Source: a virus. From it: a stretch of 64,000 nt of DNA. The translations under genes and the position numbers were made by a program. The notes beneath the pieces were generated by a model. It did not search any database. It was given only the letters and a program-made list of their open reading frames with translations, and had not been told where the DNA came from. This document shows, in pieces, positions 20,797-29,956 of the stretch. Numbering within the stretch: the first letter of the stretch is position 1; each line of letters begins with the position of its first letter. Where the stretch lies: IMG/VR virus record IMGVR_UViG_3300022746_000019, positions 26,008 to 90,007 of that record. One strand, 5' to 3'.

Positions 20797-22379
20797 ACAG
20801 ACGATCCTAAGAGAAATTTCCTGAGGCTACCAATTGTCATATCCAGACCGCCCTTGTCGTCAATGCCTTCGCCGTCAAGGACTGCGTCTGCTACGGCAGT
20901 CTTATGCTGGAGGGATTCCCACTGCCTTTCTTCAATGGAGCCTCGGATTAGGATGTCCTGAACAACGATTGTCTCCCAGGTGGAAGACGCCCGTTTAATG
21001 CGTCCATTTCGTTGAGTGGCTTGCCCAGCCGACCATGGCAAATCATAATTGATTAGTAGGTTGGCTGCTGGGAGATCGACGCCGTAACCACCGGCATCCG
21101 AAGATATGAGAACTCGGATATCGGGAGTCTCGTTAAACGCAATTTTGTTTTCTTCTTTTGTCTTTGCGTCTAGTTTTCCTGAATATACGCGACAGCGTTC
21201 TTCACCCAAAAGGCTGGCAATCTTTGTTCCCATGTCAACATAGGAAGCAAAGATCACAACCTTGTTTCTTTCGTCTTCATCCAAAAAGTCTTTGACGTAC
21301 TGAACAAGCACATCTAATTTGGGAGTCGCCTTGATGTCGTCAAGTAGACCTTCTGTCTGAAGGTCATAAGCATACGACGAACCCTCGCCATTCATCTCGG
21401 TATACTTCTTAGCAGATGTCCTAAGAAGTTGTGGATCTGAGCAAAGCATGCGAAGGCAACTGATTTTTGCCATGATTTTTCCGCGAGCTTCTGCTTCAGG
21501 GCCGCTGTTGGCACTATCAATGCCATAATGCGCAAAAATATTGAAGTTACCGCCAAACAACGCCTGAGCCTCTTCAAGTTCAAAAATCAAGTCGGAAATG
21601 ATGCGTTTGTACAGACCGGCGGTTTTTCTATCAAGAGGCACTAGCATCGGGTCATTGTGAATCGCGTCAGGCAAATACGGAGCTACATCTGGGTCTTTCT
21701 GAGCCTTTCTTACACAGGCTTCTTTTAGCTTCTCGTGCAAAACGGGAAGATTGCAGTAACGCTCAACCCCGCCAAATCCGTTTCTTACAATGAATGCCTT
21801 GTCAAAGATGTCAAACCGGCCCAATACGCCGTTGTCTACGAACTGCATAATTGAAAAGAGTTCTTCGGGCTTGCCGTTCTCAATGGGTGTGCCAGTAAGC
21901 GCAAACTTAAAGGGCGCGTTTGCCAACTTTTTCACAGCGCGTGAACGCTTGGCTCTAAAACTCTTAATGGCGGTGGCTTCGTCAATAACCACAAAACCTC
22001 GGGGAAGCTTCTTTACTTGATCCCAGTCGTTGACCACTTGCTCGTAGTTCATGATGATGTAGTCAACCCCAGAAGATTCCCAATCCATGGCGGTCTCGTA
22101 TTGAGAGGCTCGTTGCTTAGGGGTGCCGTCAATGACTAGTGGAGTGGATGTGCCGTTAGTGAATTTTGTAATCTGGTTTGCCCATTGGTACTTCAAAGAC
22201 GAAAGGCAAATCACAAGACCGGGTTCTTGAATCTTGTTTGAATCCATCAACCGCTCAACTGCGGCAATGGTTAGGACAGTCTTTCCAAGACCCATATCGT
22301 AGGCAACCAGCATCTTTTGCCGGTTACACATTTTGTCTACAGCCTCAGGCTGGTAGGGGAGAAGGGTTCCCGTAAACAT
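20793..22379 (-). CDS. SNF2-family DNA helicase/translocase
   Basis: A 528-residue superfamily 2 ATPase. Motif I DMGLGKT (28-34), motif II DEAT (133-136), motif III LTGTPIENG, motif V GGYGVDLPAANLLI and motif VI QRNGRIKRA are all present. These proteins translocate on duplex DNA to remodel protein-DNA complexes or branched DNA. Phage copies are often near replication genes; strand annealing or fork remodelling is likely. No nuclease domain is fused. It overlaps the dNMP kinase gene by 35 bases. Confidence 0.92.
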   Translation of the reverse strand: MFTGTLLPYQPEAVDKMCNRQKMLVAYDMGLGKTVLTIAAVERLMDSNKIQEPGLVICLSSLKYQWANQITKFTNGTSTPLVIDGTPKQRASQYETAMDWESSGVDYIIMNYEQVVNDWDQVKKLPRGFVVIDEATAIKSFRAKRSRAVKKLANAPFKFALTGTPIENGKPEELFSIMQFVDNGVLGRFDIFDKAFIVRNGFGGVERYCNLPVLHEKLKEACVRKAQKDPDVAPYLPDAIHNDPMLVPLDRKTAGLYKRIISDLIFELEEAQALFGGNFNIFAHYGIDSANSGPEAEARGKIMAKISCLRMLCSDPQLLRTSAKKYTEMNGEGSSYAYDLQTEGLLDDIKATPKLDVLVQYVKDFLDEDERNKVVIFASYVDMGTKIASLLGEERCRVYSGKLDAKTKEENKIAFNETPDIRVLISSDAGGYGVDLPAANLLINYDLPWSAGQATQRNGRIKRASSTWETIVVQDILIRGSIEERQWESLQHKTAVADAVLDGEGIDDKGGLDMTIGSLRKFLLGSSV

Positions 22380-22905
22380 CGTACCAATCCATCGTAGAAA
22401 CTACCATTGCTTCAAGTTCGTCTTTGCCAAAGTTATTTCGAAGAATATTGTCAAACTTCCAACCGGTCATATTTGATTCTGAAATGTGTTCATTGACTGG
22501 GCCAACGCCTTTTCGATCAATGCGCCAGACAGTGCCGCCCAATCTTATGATTGCGGCGGCCTCTTCTCGAAACCGCACATCGGAAAAAACCACTCGTTCT
22601 TCTGGGTTGAGCGACTCTGTGGCTAACTTTACCCATACATCTTTACCGAACTGCTCCTTGGCAAACTCTGTGCCAAACACCTGCAACAAACGGCGTACTT
22701 CTGGATTTCCTTTTGCAACTTGCCAGCCGTACTCGTCAACAACATCCTGTAGCCGAACCGCTGTGTCAATCATTGGGTTGATAGCGTACAAGCCTTTACG
22801 AATGGGATCAGCAAACGCCCTTTTGTCGTACCCGTATCTGGCCACCAAAATGTCAGCAACGGTGTCTTTTCCGGCTCCCGCGTAACCTGATAATCCGATA
22901 ATCAA
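22345..22905 (-). CDS. Deoxynucleoside monophosphate kinase
   Basis: A 186-residue P-loop kinase: GYAGAGKDT (7-15), RAFADPIRKGLY, LLQVFGTEF and VFSDVRFREEA. This is the phage T4 gp1-like dNMP kinase family, which raises dNMPs to diphosphates, complementing the ribonucleotide reductase and replicative enzymes. DxRF in the second half is typical of the substrate-binding region. It overlaps the primase by four bases. Confidence 0.85.
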   Translation of the reverse strand: MIIGLSGYAGAGKDTVADILVARYGYDKRAFADPIRKGLYAINPMIDTAVRLQDVVDEYGWQVAKGNPEVRRLLQVFGTEFAKEQFGKDVWVKLATESLNPEERVVFSDVRFREEAAAIIRLGGTVWRIDRKGVGPVNEHISESNMTGWKFDNILRNNFGKDELEAMVVSTMDWYDVYGNPSPLPA

Positions 22906-23828
22906 GTTAGGGCCCTTTCTCCTCTTAGTGAATGCCGTGCGTTATCAATGCCAAAAACTATCTCATTTTTGCTCATACCGCCAACATCCTTGCAGTCAAT
23001 CCCAGAATAATTGAAAAACACGCACTCAAACCCGTACTTAATGGAAAAATTAAGCAGAGCCTTGGACGACTCAACCCCGGCCTCATCGTGGTCCATAGCG
23101 ACAACCAGACGGTCAGCTCCCCGCAGTAGGTTTACCTGCGCCTTGGAAACCAGTGCCCCATAGGTGGCTACCCCTCCGCTAATGCCCACGGAGGCAAGCC
23201 GTACGGCGTCTAGGGGGGATTCAACAACAATCATGTCTCCGCCAGAGTACAGGTCATACCCAAACAGGGTGTTGCTCTTCTGTACGCCCTTTGGGTAGTT
23301 CTTAAAGTACCGGCCGCTTACTCCCTTTTCTTGCCACCCGAGCAGTGTGGAGGTGAGTGGGTCGCGAATGGGCAAAATCCAAGCGTCTTTGCGGGAGTCG
23401 TACTTAACGCCGTAGTCCTCCGCCGCGTCCATGGTCAAGCCTCTTCCACGCAACATATCCTGCGTGGGGGTAGTGAACGCTGCCAACATTGACTCTGTGA
23501 TAGTGGTGACTTCTTCATAGGTGGGCTTATGCGCTACGGCGCGTTCCAACCGGCGGCTAAGGCCGTCAGCAGAAGTGAGCCACTCAGCTGCATCCTCATA
23601 CGTAACACCCTGGGTGTAAGAAATAAGGGTTTGCAAACCGCCCTTAAACTGGCAGGAGAAACAGATGAAGGCGCCTGTGTCGGAATTAACCCACATAGAC
23701 GGATTGTGATCGATATGGCCTGTCCGCTCTAAGTGAGCGGGGCAGGATGTCTGCACCTCATACCCCCTAGTTGACACGACGTCTAAGCCGAGCCGAACAA
23801 GGAGGTCCTCCATCTGGTCTACTGTCAT
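22902..23828 (-). CDS. DnaG-type DNA primase
   Basis: A 308-residue primase. The zinc-binding domain has Cys29 and His32, then Cys56-x2-Cys59 (FICFSC), as in DnaG (CHC2). The catalytic TOPRIM part shows VVESPLDAVRL (Glu203, Asp207) and VAMDHDEAG (Asp246, Asp248). It makes RNA primers for the lagging strand with the DnaB-like helicase encoded nearby. It is shorter than bacterial DnaG, lacking the C-terminal helicase-interaction domain. Confidence 0.9.
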   Translation of the reverse strand: MTVDQMEDLLVRLGLDVVSTRGYEVQTSCPAHLERTGHIDHNPSMWVNSDTGAFICFSCQFKGGLQTLISYTQGVTYEDAAEWLTSADGLSRRLERAVAHKPTYEEVTTITESMLAAFTTPTQDMLRGRGLTMDAAEDYGVKYDSRKDAWILPIRDPLTSTLLGWQEKGVSGRYFKNYPKGVQKSNTLFGYDLYSGGDMIVVESPLDAVRLASVGISGGVATYGALVSKAQVNLLRGADRLVVAMDHDEAGVESSKALLNFSIKYGFECVFFNYSGIDCKDVGGMSKNEIVFGIDNARHSLRGERALT

Positions 23829-24004
23829 TGGTAGGTATCTTTGAGAATTTGAAGTTCGTATTCAAGCGATCTGATAGGCGCCAAATGAAGACCAACCAAT
23901 GTGTAGTTATCCACCATTTTTACAACCGCGTTGAGACACTCATTGAACCCAGCCTTGAAAACCTCTTTGTCCTCCGGGCTAAGGGCGTCGTATTTTTCAG
24001 ACAT
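23825..24004 (-). CDS. Helical microprotein, 59 aa
   Basis: Found by reading the gap: MSEKYDALSPEDKEVFKA, helical throughout (VVKMVDNYTLVGLH), ending EYELQILKDTYQ. It overlaps the methyltransferase by eight bases and the primase by four (ATGA). It may be a helicase or primase partner. No family is known. Confidence 0.65.
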   Translation of the reverse strand: MSEKYDALSPEDKEVFKAGFNECLNAVVKMVDNYTLVGLHLAPIRSLEYELQILKDTYQ

Positions 24005-25361
24005 TGCTATCCACTGCTACCAATCTAGAGATAATCCACGATACTACTGGAACTGCGACTGCATTGCCCATTTGCTTGTACCGGGCGCTGTCTGGCTGTC
24101 CTTTGACCTCTTGCTTCTTGTAGTCGAAGCGCTCGGCCGTCCATCCGTCAGGGAAACCCTGAAGCCGTTCGCATTCGGTCGGTGTTAAGCGTCGAACAAC
24201 CGAAGTCAAAGCGCCAGTAGATTGTCGAGTTCCAGCCCTGAGCGTGTGGTGCAGCTCTTCGTTAAGTTGGTCGTTGAACTCGTCGTACCCATAAGCAAGA
24301 ACCGTGGCGCGGGTGTCTCCGCCGTTGTCAAACACATTCAATGTGGGGCTGACATCGTCTTCGCGCCATGTTTCGGCGTCTTCAGACGAGCGAGCGCGAC
24401 CAGCCTTGACAAAGGTGGCTGGTGGAAACAAGACCTGGTCATTGCCAGTGGAAATGGTCAAAGACTTTTCCACGCTCAGCAGCGGACCTTTACCGCCTCC
24501 GGCTTTGCCTTCTCGCTGACGCATAAGAACTGCGTCTGAGTCGTTAACAACGAGGTCTGTTGCATCCTTATGATCGCGAGCTTTGAGAGCGCTGGCGGTA
24601 CTGTCCTCTTCATAGTCACCAAACCCACGCATACGGTAAGTGAGGGTGTCTCTGGCGCGAGCAGCGCTGAGAGTGGGTGCTACTTCTGAATCTGGGAAGT
24701 CGTATAGTTCGAAGTTTCCCGCTCTACTACCGCCTCCAGCGCCTGCTGAAGTCGCGGTGGAAGTGTTTTGCCGCGACGGTTGGCCCGCAAAAGGATTCCC
24801 GCCGCTGCCTTCGGCGATAGCCAGTACTTGCGCAGGTAATCTTCCGTCGTCTCCAAGACATCCGACAATGAAGACACGACGGCGTCGCTGGGGGACTCCG
24901 AAATGTTGAGCGTCCAGCACCCTCCAGGAGATGCCGTACCCGCGCTCAACCAGCGCCCCGATGACGACTCCCATGTCCCGTCCTGATTTAGATGACAAGA
25001 GACCAGGGACGTTTTCGAGTACGACCCACTTCGGCTTTGTTTCGTCGAGGAGACGGCAGATTTCCCAAAAGAGACCGCTGCGTCCGCCATCCAATCCGGC
25101 ACGTTTTCCTGCAACAGAGAGGTCTTGGCAAGGGAAACCCCCGACGATGACTCCTCTGTCTGGAACAAATCCGGCTCCGATAAGTTGTTCACCTGTTACA
25201 TCCTTTACATCTTCAAACAAAGTGGTTTCTGGGAAGCGGTGCTTGAGTACTCCTCGTGCCGCTGGGTCAATCTCTACCGCCGCTGCAACCTTTGCACCGT
25301 TGGCAGTTAACGCAATGTCAAATCCGCCAACTCCGGCGAACAGTGAAACTGCTGTAAGCAT
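23997..25361 (-). CDS. C5-cytosine DNA methyltransferase
   Basis: A 454-residue enzyme with FAGVGGFD (8-15), catalytic GFPCQDLS (Cys78), LENVPG (ENV 116-118) and QRRRRVF (158-164), then a target-recognition region and the terminal motifs CERLQGFPDGWT and YKQMGNAVAVPV. It transfers methyl from S-adenosylmethionine to carbon 5 of cytosine. The region between motif VIII and motif IX is unusually long and Gly/Ser-rich, suggesting a variable specificity domain. No cognate restriction gene is adjacent, so it most likely protects phage DNA from host restriction. Confidence 0.93.
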   Translation of the reverse strand: MLTAVSLFAGVGGFDIALTANGAKVAAAVEIDPAARGVLKHRFPETTLFEDVKDVTGEQLIGAGFVPDRGVIVGGFPCQDLSVAGKRAGLDGGRSGLFWEICRLLDETKPKWVVLENVPGLLSSKSGRDMGVVIGALVERGYGISWRVLDAQHFGVPQRRRRVFIVGCLGDDGRLPAQVLAIAEGSGGNPFAGQPSRQNTSTATSAGAGGGSRAGNFELYDFPDSEVAPTLSAARARDTLTYRMRGFGDYEEDSTASALKARDHKDATDLVVNDSDAVLMRQREGKAGGGKGPLLSVEKSLTISTGNDQVLFPPATFVKAGRARSSEDAETWREDDVSPTLNVFDNGGDTRATVLAYGYDEFNDQLNEELHHTLRAGTRQSTGALTSVVRRLTPTECERLQGFPDGWTAERFDYKKQEVKGQPDSARYKQMGNAVAVPVVSWIISRLVAVDSNV

Positions 25362-25373
25362 GTGTAACCTTTT

Positions 25374-25556
25374 CTACTTAGCGCAGTGAATGCAGTGGGG
25401 TGGGCAGGAACCTGTCTCGATTCCATCCCGCTTGTTTATTAAAATTTCAAGAAGTGTGTCAAACAGATACAGCTCCCTAAAAGTCAGTTTATTGAAATCA
25501 TTGGAATTAACCAAATTGACCATCTTCTTGAACTTCCTAATCCAGCGAGGGGACAT
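25374..25556 (-). CDS. Microprotein, 60 aa, cysteine-rich end
   Basis: Start ATG at 25556, two bases after the helicase stop. It begins basic (MSPRWIRKFKKMVNLVNS), continues as a helix (LTFRELYLFDTLLEILI) and ends SCPPHCIHCAK, where three cysteines and two histidines could bind zinc. Longer upstream starts would lie inside the helicase gene. No family is known. Confidence 0.6.
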   Translation of the reverse strand: MSPRWIRKFKKMVNLVNSNDFNKLTFRELYLFDTLLEILINKRDGIETGSCPPHCIHCAK

Positions 25557-25557
25557 A

Positions 25558-26790
25558 CTACAAGTCCGTCCCATCAATCTCGCGGAACCGGCCTTCGGCC
25601 CACTGCCAATCCAGAGTCGCCTCGGCTGGCCCTGAGTTACGGCTGGCGACAACTCTCAACAGTCGGGTATCGTCAATTTCCTCGTCTTCACGCTGAAGCC
25701 CGAGAATAACGTCTGCGTCCTGGAAGAACGAGGACGAGTAGCCAATGGCATCCGCGGTTACTTTTCCGCCCTTCATCTTCCATGTCAAGACCTGGGTGGA
25801 AATAACTATGGGGAGTTGGTACTTCTGGGCAAGACGCTTGAGTGATCGAGTGATGTTGGTAAGAGCCTGAGGGGTGTTGGCCTCGCCGCTCTGTTCGTCA
25901 ATCATCAGGTAGACGCCGTCAATGAACACAATGTCTGGTTGGAGCGTCTGAATCTTGCTGGCAATACCAGATACTGTCTGGCCAGCGGCGGAGTCCACCA
26001 GCCAAAACTTGTGCTCCACATTGTCAAGGTTCTTGAGAATCCTCTGGTAACGGGCCTCTTCTTCTTGAGTCAGAGTTCCGGTTAAGAGCCTGTGGTGAGA
26101 GATTAGGGAGCGCATGGCGTCATATCGGTTGAGCTGCTCATGGTTGCTCATTTCAAAAGACTGAAACATAGGAACCTTTGACTGCTCTCGGTGAATGTTC
26201 AGCGCAACCTGCAACGCCAAGGTTGACTTACCTGTCTTGGGCGGGGCAATGATGACAACAAGCTGTCCGTCCTGCAGTCCGCTGGTCGCAGCGTCAATTG
26301 TCGGAAAACCTGTGGGAAGCCCCCTAAGACCGTTAGGAAGGTTCTTTCGCTCAACATACTCTTCCCAGCGCTTGAGGGGTTCATCCGTAAGATCGACGTC
26401 ATTGGTCTGGGTTAATCCGCCCTCTTCAAGGGATACAAGCCCGCGCTGAAGTACCAGCAGCGCCTTCTCGTGGTCCTTCTGCTTCTCCATGCTGTCGATT
26501 GCGTCGGACAACATCTTGGTTGTAGCAAACCGGCGCTGTGCGTCAAGAACAGAATCAATCAGGTACTCAAGAGAATCTTCGGAAGCTGCAAACTCATAAG
26601 TCGGATAGTTGGATTTGACCACATCCATGCTTGGGGATTCGCCGTACTTGACAAAATGTTCCCTGACGAATGTCCACATCCGCTGGTCTTCATCGTCAGC
26701 AAACCAACTGGTGTTTACGCCTCGGCTAAGCAGCGCTGAAACATCTCGATCGTTAATGGCTCTACTTAGGAGCCGGCGCTCATTGTTCAT
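25558..26790 (-). CDS. DnaB-like replicative helicase
   Basis: A 410-residue RecA-fold helicase. I start it at the ATG at 26790, which overlaps the upstream stop (TAATG); a TTG 18 bases upstream is weaker. The N-terminal domain is helical with a DnaB-N-like region; GLPTGFPTIDAATSG precedes Walker A APPKTGKST (about 182-190), Walker B PDIVFIDG, and VVISTQV with SSSFFQDADVIL toward the end, as in DnaB H3/H4. It unwinds the fork with the DnaC-like loader and primase. Confidence 0.9.
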   Translation of the reverse strand: MNNERRLLSRAINDRDVSALLSRGVNTSWFADDEDQRMWTFVREHFVKYGESPSMDVVKSNYPTYEFAASEDSLEYLIDSVLDAQRRFATTKMLSDAIDSMEKQKDHEKALLVLQRGLVSLEEGGLTQTNDVDLTDEPLKRWEEYVERKNLPNGLRGLPTGFPTIDAATSGLQDGQLVVIIAPPKTGKSTLALQVALNIHREQSKVPMFQSFEMSNHEQLNRYDAMRSLISHHRLLTGTLTQEEEARYQRILKNLDNVEHKFWLVDSAAGQTVSGIASKIQTLQPDIVFIDGVYLMIDEQSGEANTPQALTNITRSLKRLAQKYQLPIVISTQVLTWKMKGGKVTADAIGYSSSFFQDADVILGLQREDEEIDDTRLLRVVASRNSGPAEATLDWQWAEGRFREIDGTDL

Positions 26791-27188
26791 TAAAAATCCA
26801 ATCCCCAATGACCGTAGCGAAGAAATCTAGTGGGAATGTCTATCACACCGGCCACCTCTGGGCGAAACGGAAGTTCCGCCACCAAATGCTCGGAGGACTG
26901 GTACACCGAAAAATACCTAAATGGGTTAGTACCCATTTCGTCCATAGCCTCAACTAATTCTTTGAGCGCTTCTTCGTCTAAATCAAAGGATACTAATTCA
27001 AGACTGACGGAGTTACGATCCGCGTAAAGGTACAGGCGGCTCAAAACTTGTCGGTTGTATACATAAGACTTTTCTGGAACCTTAATGAATTTAAGAACCT
27101 TTTTCACAGTAACCTGCTCGTCTCGGATTACATCAAGAGACACGAGAACGCGTTTGGTCAAACTATTGCTCAAATCATTGTTCTGCAT
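26790..27188 (-). CDS. Hypothetical protein, 132 aa
   Basis: Mixed alpha/beta protein between the SWIM gene and the helicase, overlapping both by one-base stop/start junctions (TAATG). Segments: TKRVLVSLDVIRDEQV, NRQVLSRLYLYADR, LDEEALKELVEAMD. No catalytic motif is seen. The tight coupling implies a replication accessory role. Confidence 0.65.
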   Translation of the reverse strand: MQNNDLSNSLTKRVLVSLDVIRDEQVTVKKVLKFIKVPEKSYVYNRQVLSRLYLYADRNSVSLELVSFDLDEEALKELVEAMDEMGTNPFRYFSVYQSSEHLVAELPFRPEVAGVIDIPTRFLRYGHWGLDF

Positions 27189-27487
27189 TAGTAAACCTCA
27201 ATACTTCCGTATTTTCGAATAAATTTGTTCATTTCAGGAACCGAAGAAAGTGCTCGCTCAAGCTCTAAGTCTGTGTAATCGCCGACTAGTTCTAGTGGGT
27301 ACGCCCCACCAGAAGTTTCTTTAATCTTCTTCTCTACATAGTCAATGTGTTTGCACATCTTTTTAGCCCAATACCCAGGGCAACTGCACACAAAATCGTC
27401 ATCATCATCTACGCATACCTCTGCGTATGATGGAACGGGTGAGCTCTTCCCAGATAGGAAAATCTGAAGCAATTTAAGGTTGCTCAC
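27188..27487 (-). CDS. SWIM zinc-finger protein, 99 aa
   Basis: FVCSCPGYWAKKMCKHIDYV gives C34-x-C36-x8-C45-x-H47, the SWIM consensus (CxCx(n)CxH), a zinc fold known to bind DNA or proteins, preceded by an acidic DDDDD stretch. It lies between the helicase-loader gene and a small unknown gene, so a role in loader or fork function is reasonable. Homologous short SWIM proteins appear in bacteria and phages but are poorly understood. Confidence 0.75.
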   Translation of the reverse strand: MSNLKLLQIFLSGKSSPVPSYAEVCVDDDDDFVCSCPGYWAKKMCKHIDYVEKKIKETSGGAYPLELVGDYTDLELERALSSVPEMNKFIRKYGSIEVY

Positions 27488-28167
27488 TTACGCAGGTCTC
27501 CGCTCGGTGACTGCAGTTCCACAATAACGAACGCTTCGTGCATGAACGAGTCAGTAGCTTCTCCGTAAGTGGTGTTCCACTTTTTAAGGTTAGTTGTGAC
27601 AATGGTCGGAAGGCCATTATTGAACCTTGTGCGAAGAATGTGGTGAAGCAGGGAAGACTGCCAGCCAGACCCGGACTGGTGCTCCTTACCGATGTCGTCA
27701 ATAACCAACACTCGGATGTTGTATGTGTCCTCCTTGGACTCCCCCAAAACACCTTCCCAAAGGCGAAGTTTATCTGGGGTGGCGTCGTTCATGATTTCCC
27801 CGCGAAGTTCGACAAGGCTGGAGTATTGGATGAAATAGCACGGTCGCGCCATGGTGGTCCCGTCGTTGACCGCAAAGTTCTCCATGCTGAAATCTCGGAT
27901 GATGTCCTGCAAAAGTGCGAGGGCCAAAGTAGTCTTGCCGTGACCGGGTGATCCGTACAACATCAAGCCTAGACCGCACGAATTCTTACCTACGGCACGG
28001 ATGATGTTGTTTGACTTTGCTCGGGACAGCCACTTCTTGATAACTTCCATGTCATCCTTAGCAACATCCACGCAGTCTTCCAATTCCCAGCCCAATCGGC
28101 TCTTTGGAATGGCGGCTAATTTCAGCCATGTACGGCGGCGAAGTGGCAGGTCGTCTGCTACAAACAT
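27484..28167 (-). CDS. DnaC-like helicase loader ATPase
   Basis: A 227-residue AAA+ protein: Walker A YGSPGHGKTT (about 71-80), Walker B VLVIDDIGKE, then TIVTTNLKKW (sensor 1). Replicative helicase loaders place a DnaB ring on DNA. It sits two genes upstream of the DnaB-like helicase and directly downstream of a winged-helix initiator-like gene, the expected order. Confidence 0.88.
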   Translation of the reverse strand: MFVADDLPLRRRTWLKLAAIPKSRLGWELEDCVDVAKDDMEVIKKWLSRAKSNNIIRAVGKNSCGLGLMLYGSPGHGKTTLALALLQDIIRDFSMENFAVNDGTTMARPCYFIQYSSLVELRGEIMNDATPDKLRLWEGVLGESKEDTYNIRVLVIDDIGKEHQSGSGWQSSLLHHILRTRFNNGLPTIVTTNLKKWNTTYGEATDSFMHEAFVIVELQSPSGDLRK

Positions 28168-29009
28168 CAGTCCTCCAATCGTGACGCGCCCTTGGCGGTC
28201 CTGACTTTGGCTTCCTCGGTTACCTCTTCGTTAGCAAGAGCCATGTTGCGCACCTGCGACAGGAAACTGGGAAAGCGCTTGATAAACATCTTCCACAAAA
28301 GTTCTGGGTCATCGTAGGTCTCAAGGCTAATCGAGTCAAAGAACCGGCGCATAACCTCAACCTCTACGTCGCCTGTGGTGGCGTGCTGGCGGCGAACTGT
28401 AGCCAACGCCGGAACAAAACGACTTTGGACAACGGAAAACGGGCGGATGTTCCAATGCTCGGCCAATTTGGCGGAAAATTCGTTGGCAACATCAGAGACT
28501 GTCCAACTCTGGAGCGGAATAGACGCTCGGGACTGGTACTTAGCTGCAGATGTGGCTGCCCGCTTCTCGTCGTAGTCCTTCTGCTTCGCAGTTTCCCACT
28601 TAGCCTTTTCGGCTGCCCGCTCGTCTCGATCTAGTGACGAGGTTTTATCAAAAAAATCGTATCCCATTTCAGGTTCTTTTTCTTCCCCCACCGGCTCCGC
28701 CGGTGGATTTATAATAGTCTTATATGAGTAAGGAATAACTTTGTTATTGCTACTCTGCACATTCCGCTGTATCAGAAGACGGGTTTCCAGCCGCTGGAAA
28801 CCCGCGCTGGTAATCCCCGATGCCGTCACCCACTTGCCATCAATTTTCTGGCGAGTTCGGTAGATGTAGCCCGCGTTCTGGAGCTCCTTAAGGCAGGTCC
28901 GAATGGCATCCCGGCCCTCTGAAAAATGGGTCGCAAGAGCCTCAGCAGATACCGCCACATCGGTAGTGGCGATCTCAAATAATACCCCGATGGACCTAGC
29001 GGAAATCAC
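28167..29009 (-). CDS. Winged-helix replication initiator-like protein
   Basis: A 280-residue protein. The N-terminal 80 residues fold as a winged helix (LFEIATTDVAVSAEALATHF; IRTCLKELQNAGYIYRTRQK; KWVTASG). A charged linker (KAKWETAKQKDYDEKRAATS) leads to a helical C-terminal domain. This is the architecture of phage O/DnaD-type replication proteins that bind the origin and recruit the loader; the ATPase loader is next to it. I see no iteron array in the window. Confidence 0.75.
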   Translation of the reverse strand: MISARSIGVLFEIATTDVAVSAEALATHFSEGRDAIRTCLKELQNAGYIYRTRQKIDGKWVTASGITSAGFQRLETRLLIQRNVQSSNNKVIPYSYKTIINPPAEPVGEEKEPEMGYDFFDKTSSLDRDERAAEKAKWETAKQKDYDEKRAATSAAKYQSRASIPLQSWTVSDVANEFSAKLAEHWNIRPFSVVQSRFVPALATVRRQHATTGDVEVEVMRRFFDSISLETYDDPELLWKMFIKRFPSFLSQVRNMALANEEVTEEAKVRTAKGASRLED

Positions 29010-29659
29010 TTCTTCAGACGCTCCACGACAATATCCGCAATCATCTCGGCAAATGCGTACATTCCGCTATAAATAGCTTCCGATATGTCCACCCCAGGGG
29101 TGTCCTCGTCATCGATGTAGTCCTCGTCATCTGAGGAGTCGTCCAAAACCTCGTCAGAAGGGGTCTCAGGGGCTATTTCAGGGACGGTCTCCTCTTCCGG
29201 TATAGCAGGCCGCTCCTGGGGCTCCAGAGACGGCGCAGGCTCAATATCTGCCAATCCGTTTCTTAGGTCCATAGCCCGAACACCGTACTTTTTGCAGTAG
29301 GAGAGGCACTCCGCCGATTCTGGGTCATCGTCAGACCAGAGGATAAATGCCCAGCCGTTATCACCGAAGGACTCTGCCATCTGGCAGGCCTCGTCAAACG
29401 GATTATTCGTGGTTACTCGGGTGCCCTGTGGGAGGCCATCGAAAGCCCCATGTTCAGGGCTCATAATCACGATATCAAGGCCTTTTGAGGCGGCAAGTTG
29501 GGCGGCCCAAATCTGACCGGCCGAGGGCCGCATTACAAACGCGATGACCAAAACGCCATCTTTTCCGTTTGCGTAGTACTGGTCTTCAATCAGGGCGTCA
29601 ACATTTGCCCTGCTCGTCTCACCACTACCCGCAACCAGCATTACATACTGATATTTCAT
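29006..29659 (-). CDS. Rossmann-like protein with acidic linker
   Basis: A 217-residue protein. Opens YQYVMLVAGSGETSRANVDA, a beta strand and a Gly-rich turn resembling nucleotide-binding folds (SLOG/TIR-like group), then VLVIAFVMRPSAG and LDIVIMSPEHGAF. A long acidic linker (PEEETVPEIAPETPSDE...DDSSDDEDYIDDED) joins a C-terminal helix. It could sense nucleotides, but no catalytic residue set is confirmed. It overlaps the initiator-like gene by four bases, at the start of the replication operon. Confidence 0.65.
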   Translation of the reverse strand: MKYQYVMLVAGSGETSRANVDALIEDQYYANGKDGVLVIAFVMRPSAGQIWAAQLAASKGLDIVIMSPEHGAFDGLPQGTRVTTNNPFDEACQMAESFGDNGWAFILWSDDDPESAECLSYCKKYGVRAMDLRNGLADIEPAPSLEPQERPAIPEEETVPEIAPETPSDEVLDDSSDDEDYIDDEDTPGVDISEAIYSGMYAFAEMIADIVVERLKK

Positions 29660-29689
29660 AGTTCTCCTTATGGACGGAGAACCAACCTA

Positions 29690-29956
29690 TCACAGGTTCG
29701 GACGTTGTCCAACCGGACGCGAAATGGCGAGGGGGATTGCCGTCACTCGAGTGGCTACCGCCACTAGGAGCGGACCCATGAACGCGGATGCAACTGCCGT
29801 CACCACAGCCGTGTGTGGTTCGGAAATAATTGCTGAAGCGCCGGTAGCGGAAGCAAGCAATGAGATTAAGGCTTTGAACTTTCCGAGGGGCGCAATTTGT
29901 TCCAAAACAGCCAGCAAAAACGCGACAGCACAACTAATTAGAACAAGGTTTTCCAT
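29690..29956 (-). CDS. Small membrane protein, holin candidate
   Basis: An 88-residue protein with two or three hydrophobic segments (LVLISCAVAFLLAVLEQIAP; FKALISLLASATGASAI; TAVVTAVASAFMGPLLVAVA) and a charged end. That matches small holins, but it lies away from the lysins, after the tail genes. It could also be another membrane effector. The helices are visible; the role is inferred. Confidence 0.55.
   Translation of the reverse strand: MENLVLISCAVAFLLAVLEQIAPLGKFKALISLLASATGASAIISEPHTAVVTAVASAFMGPLLVAVATRVTAIPLAISRPVGQRPNL

Noticed and set aside
29690-29956. Calling the two-helix membrane protein the phage holin outright
   Set aside because: It is far from the lysins and the evidence is hydrophobicity alone; it is kept as a candidate only.
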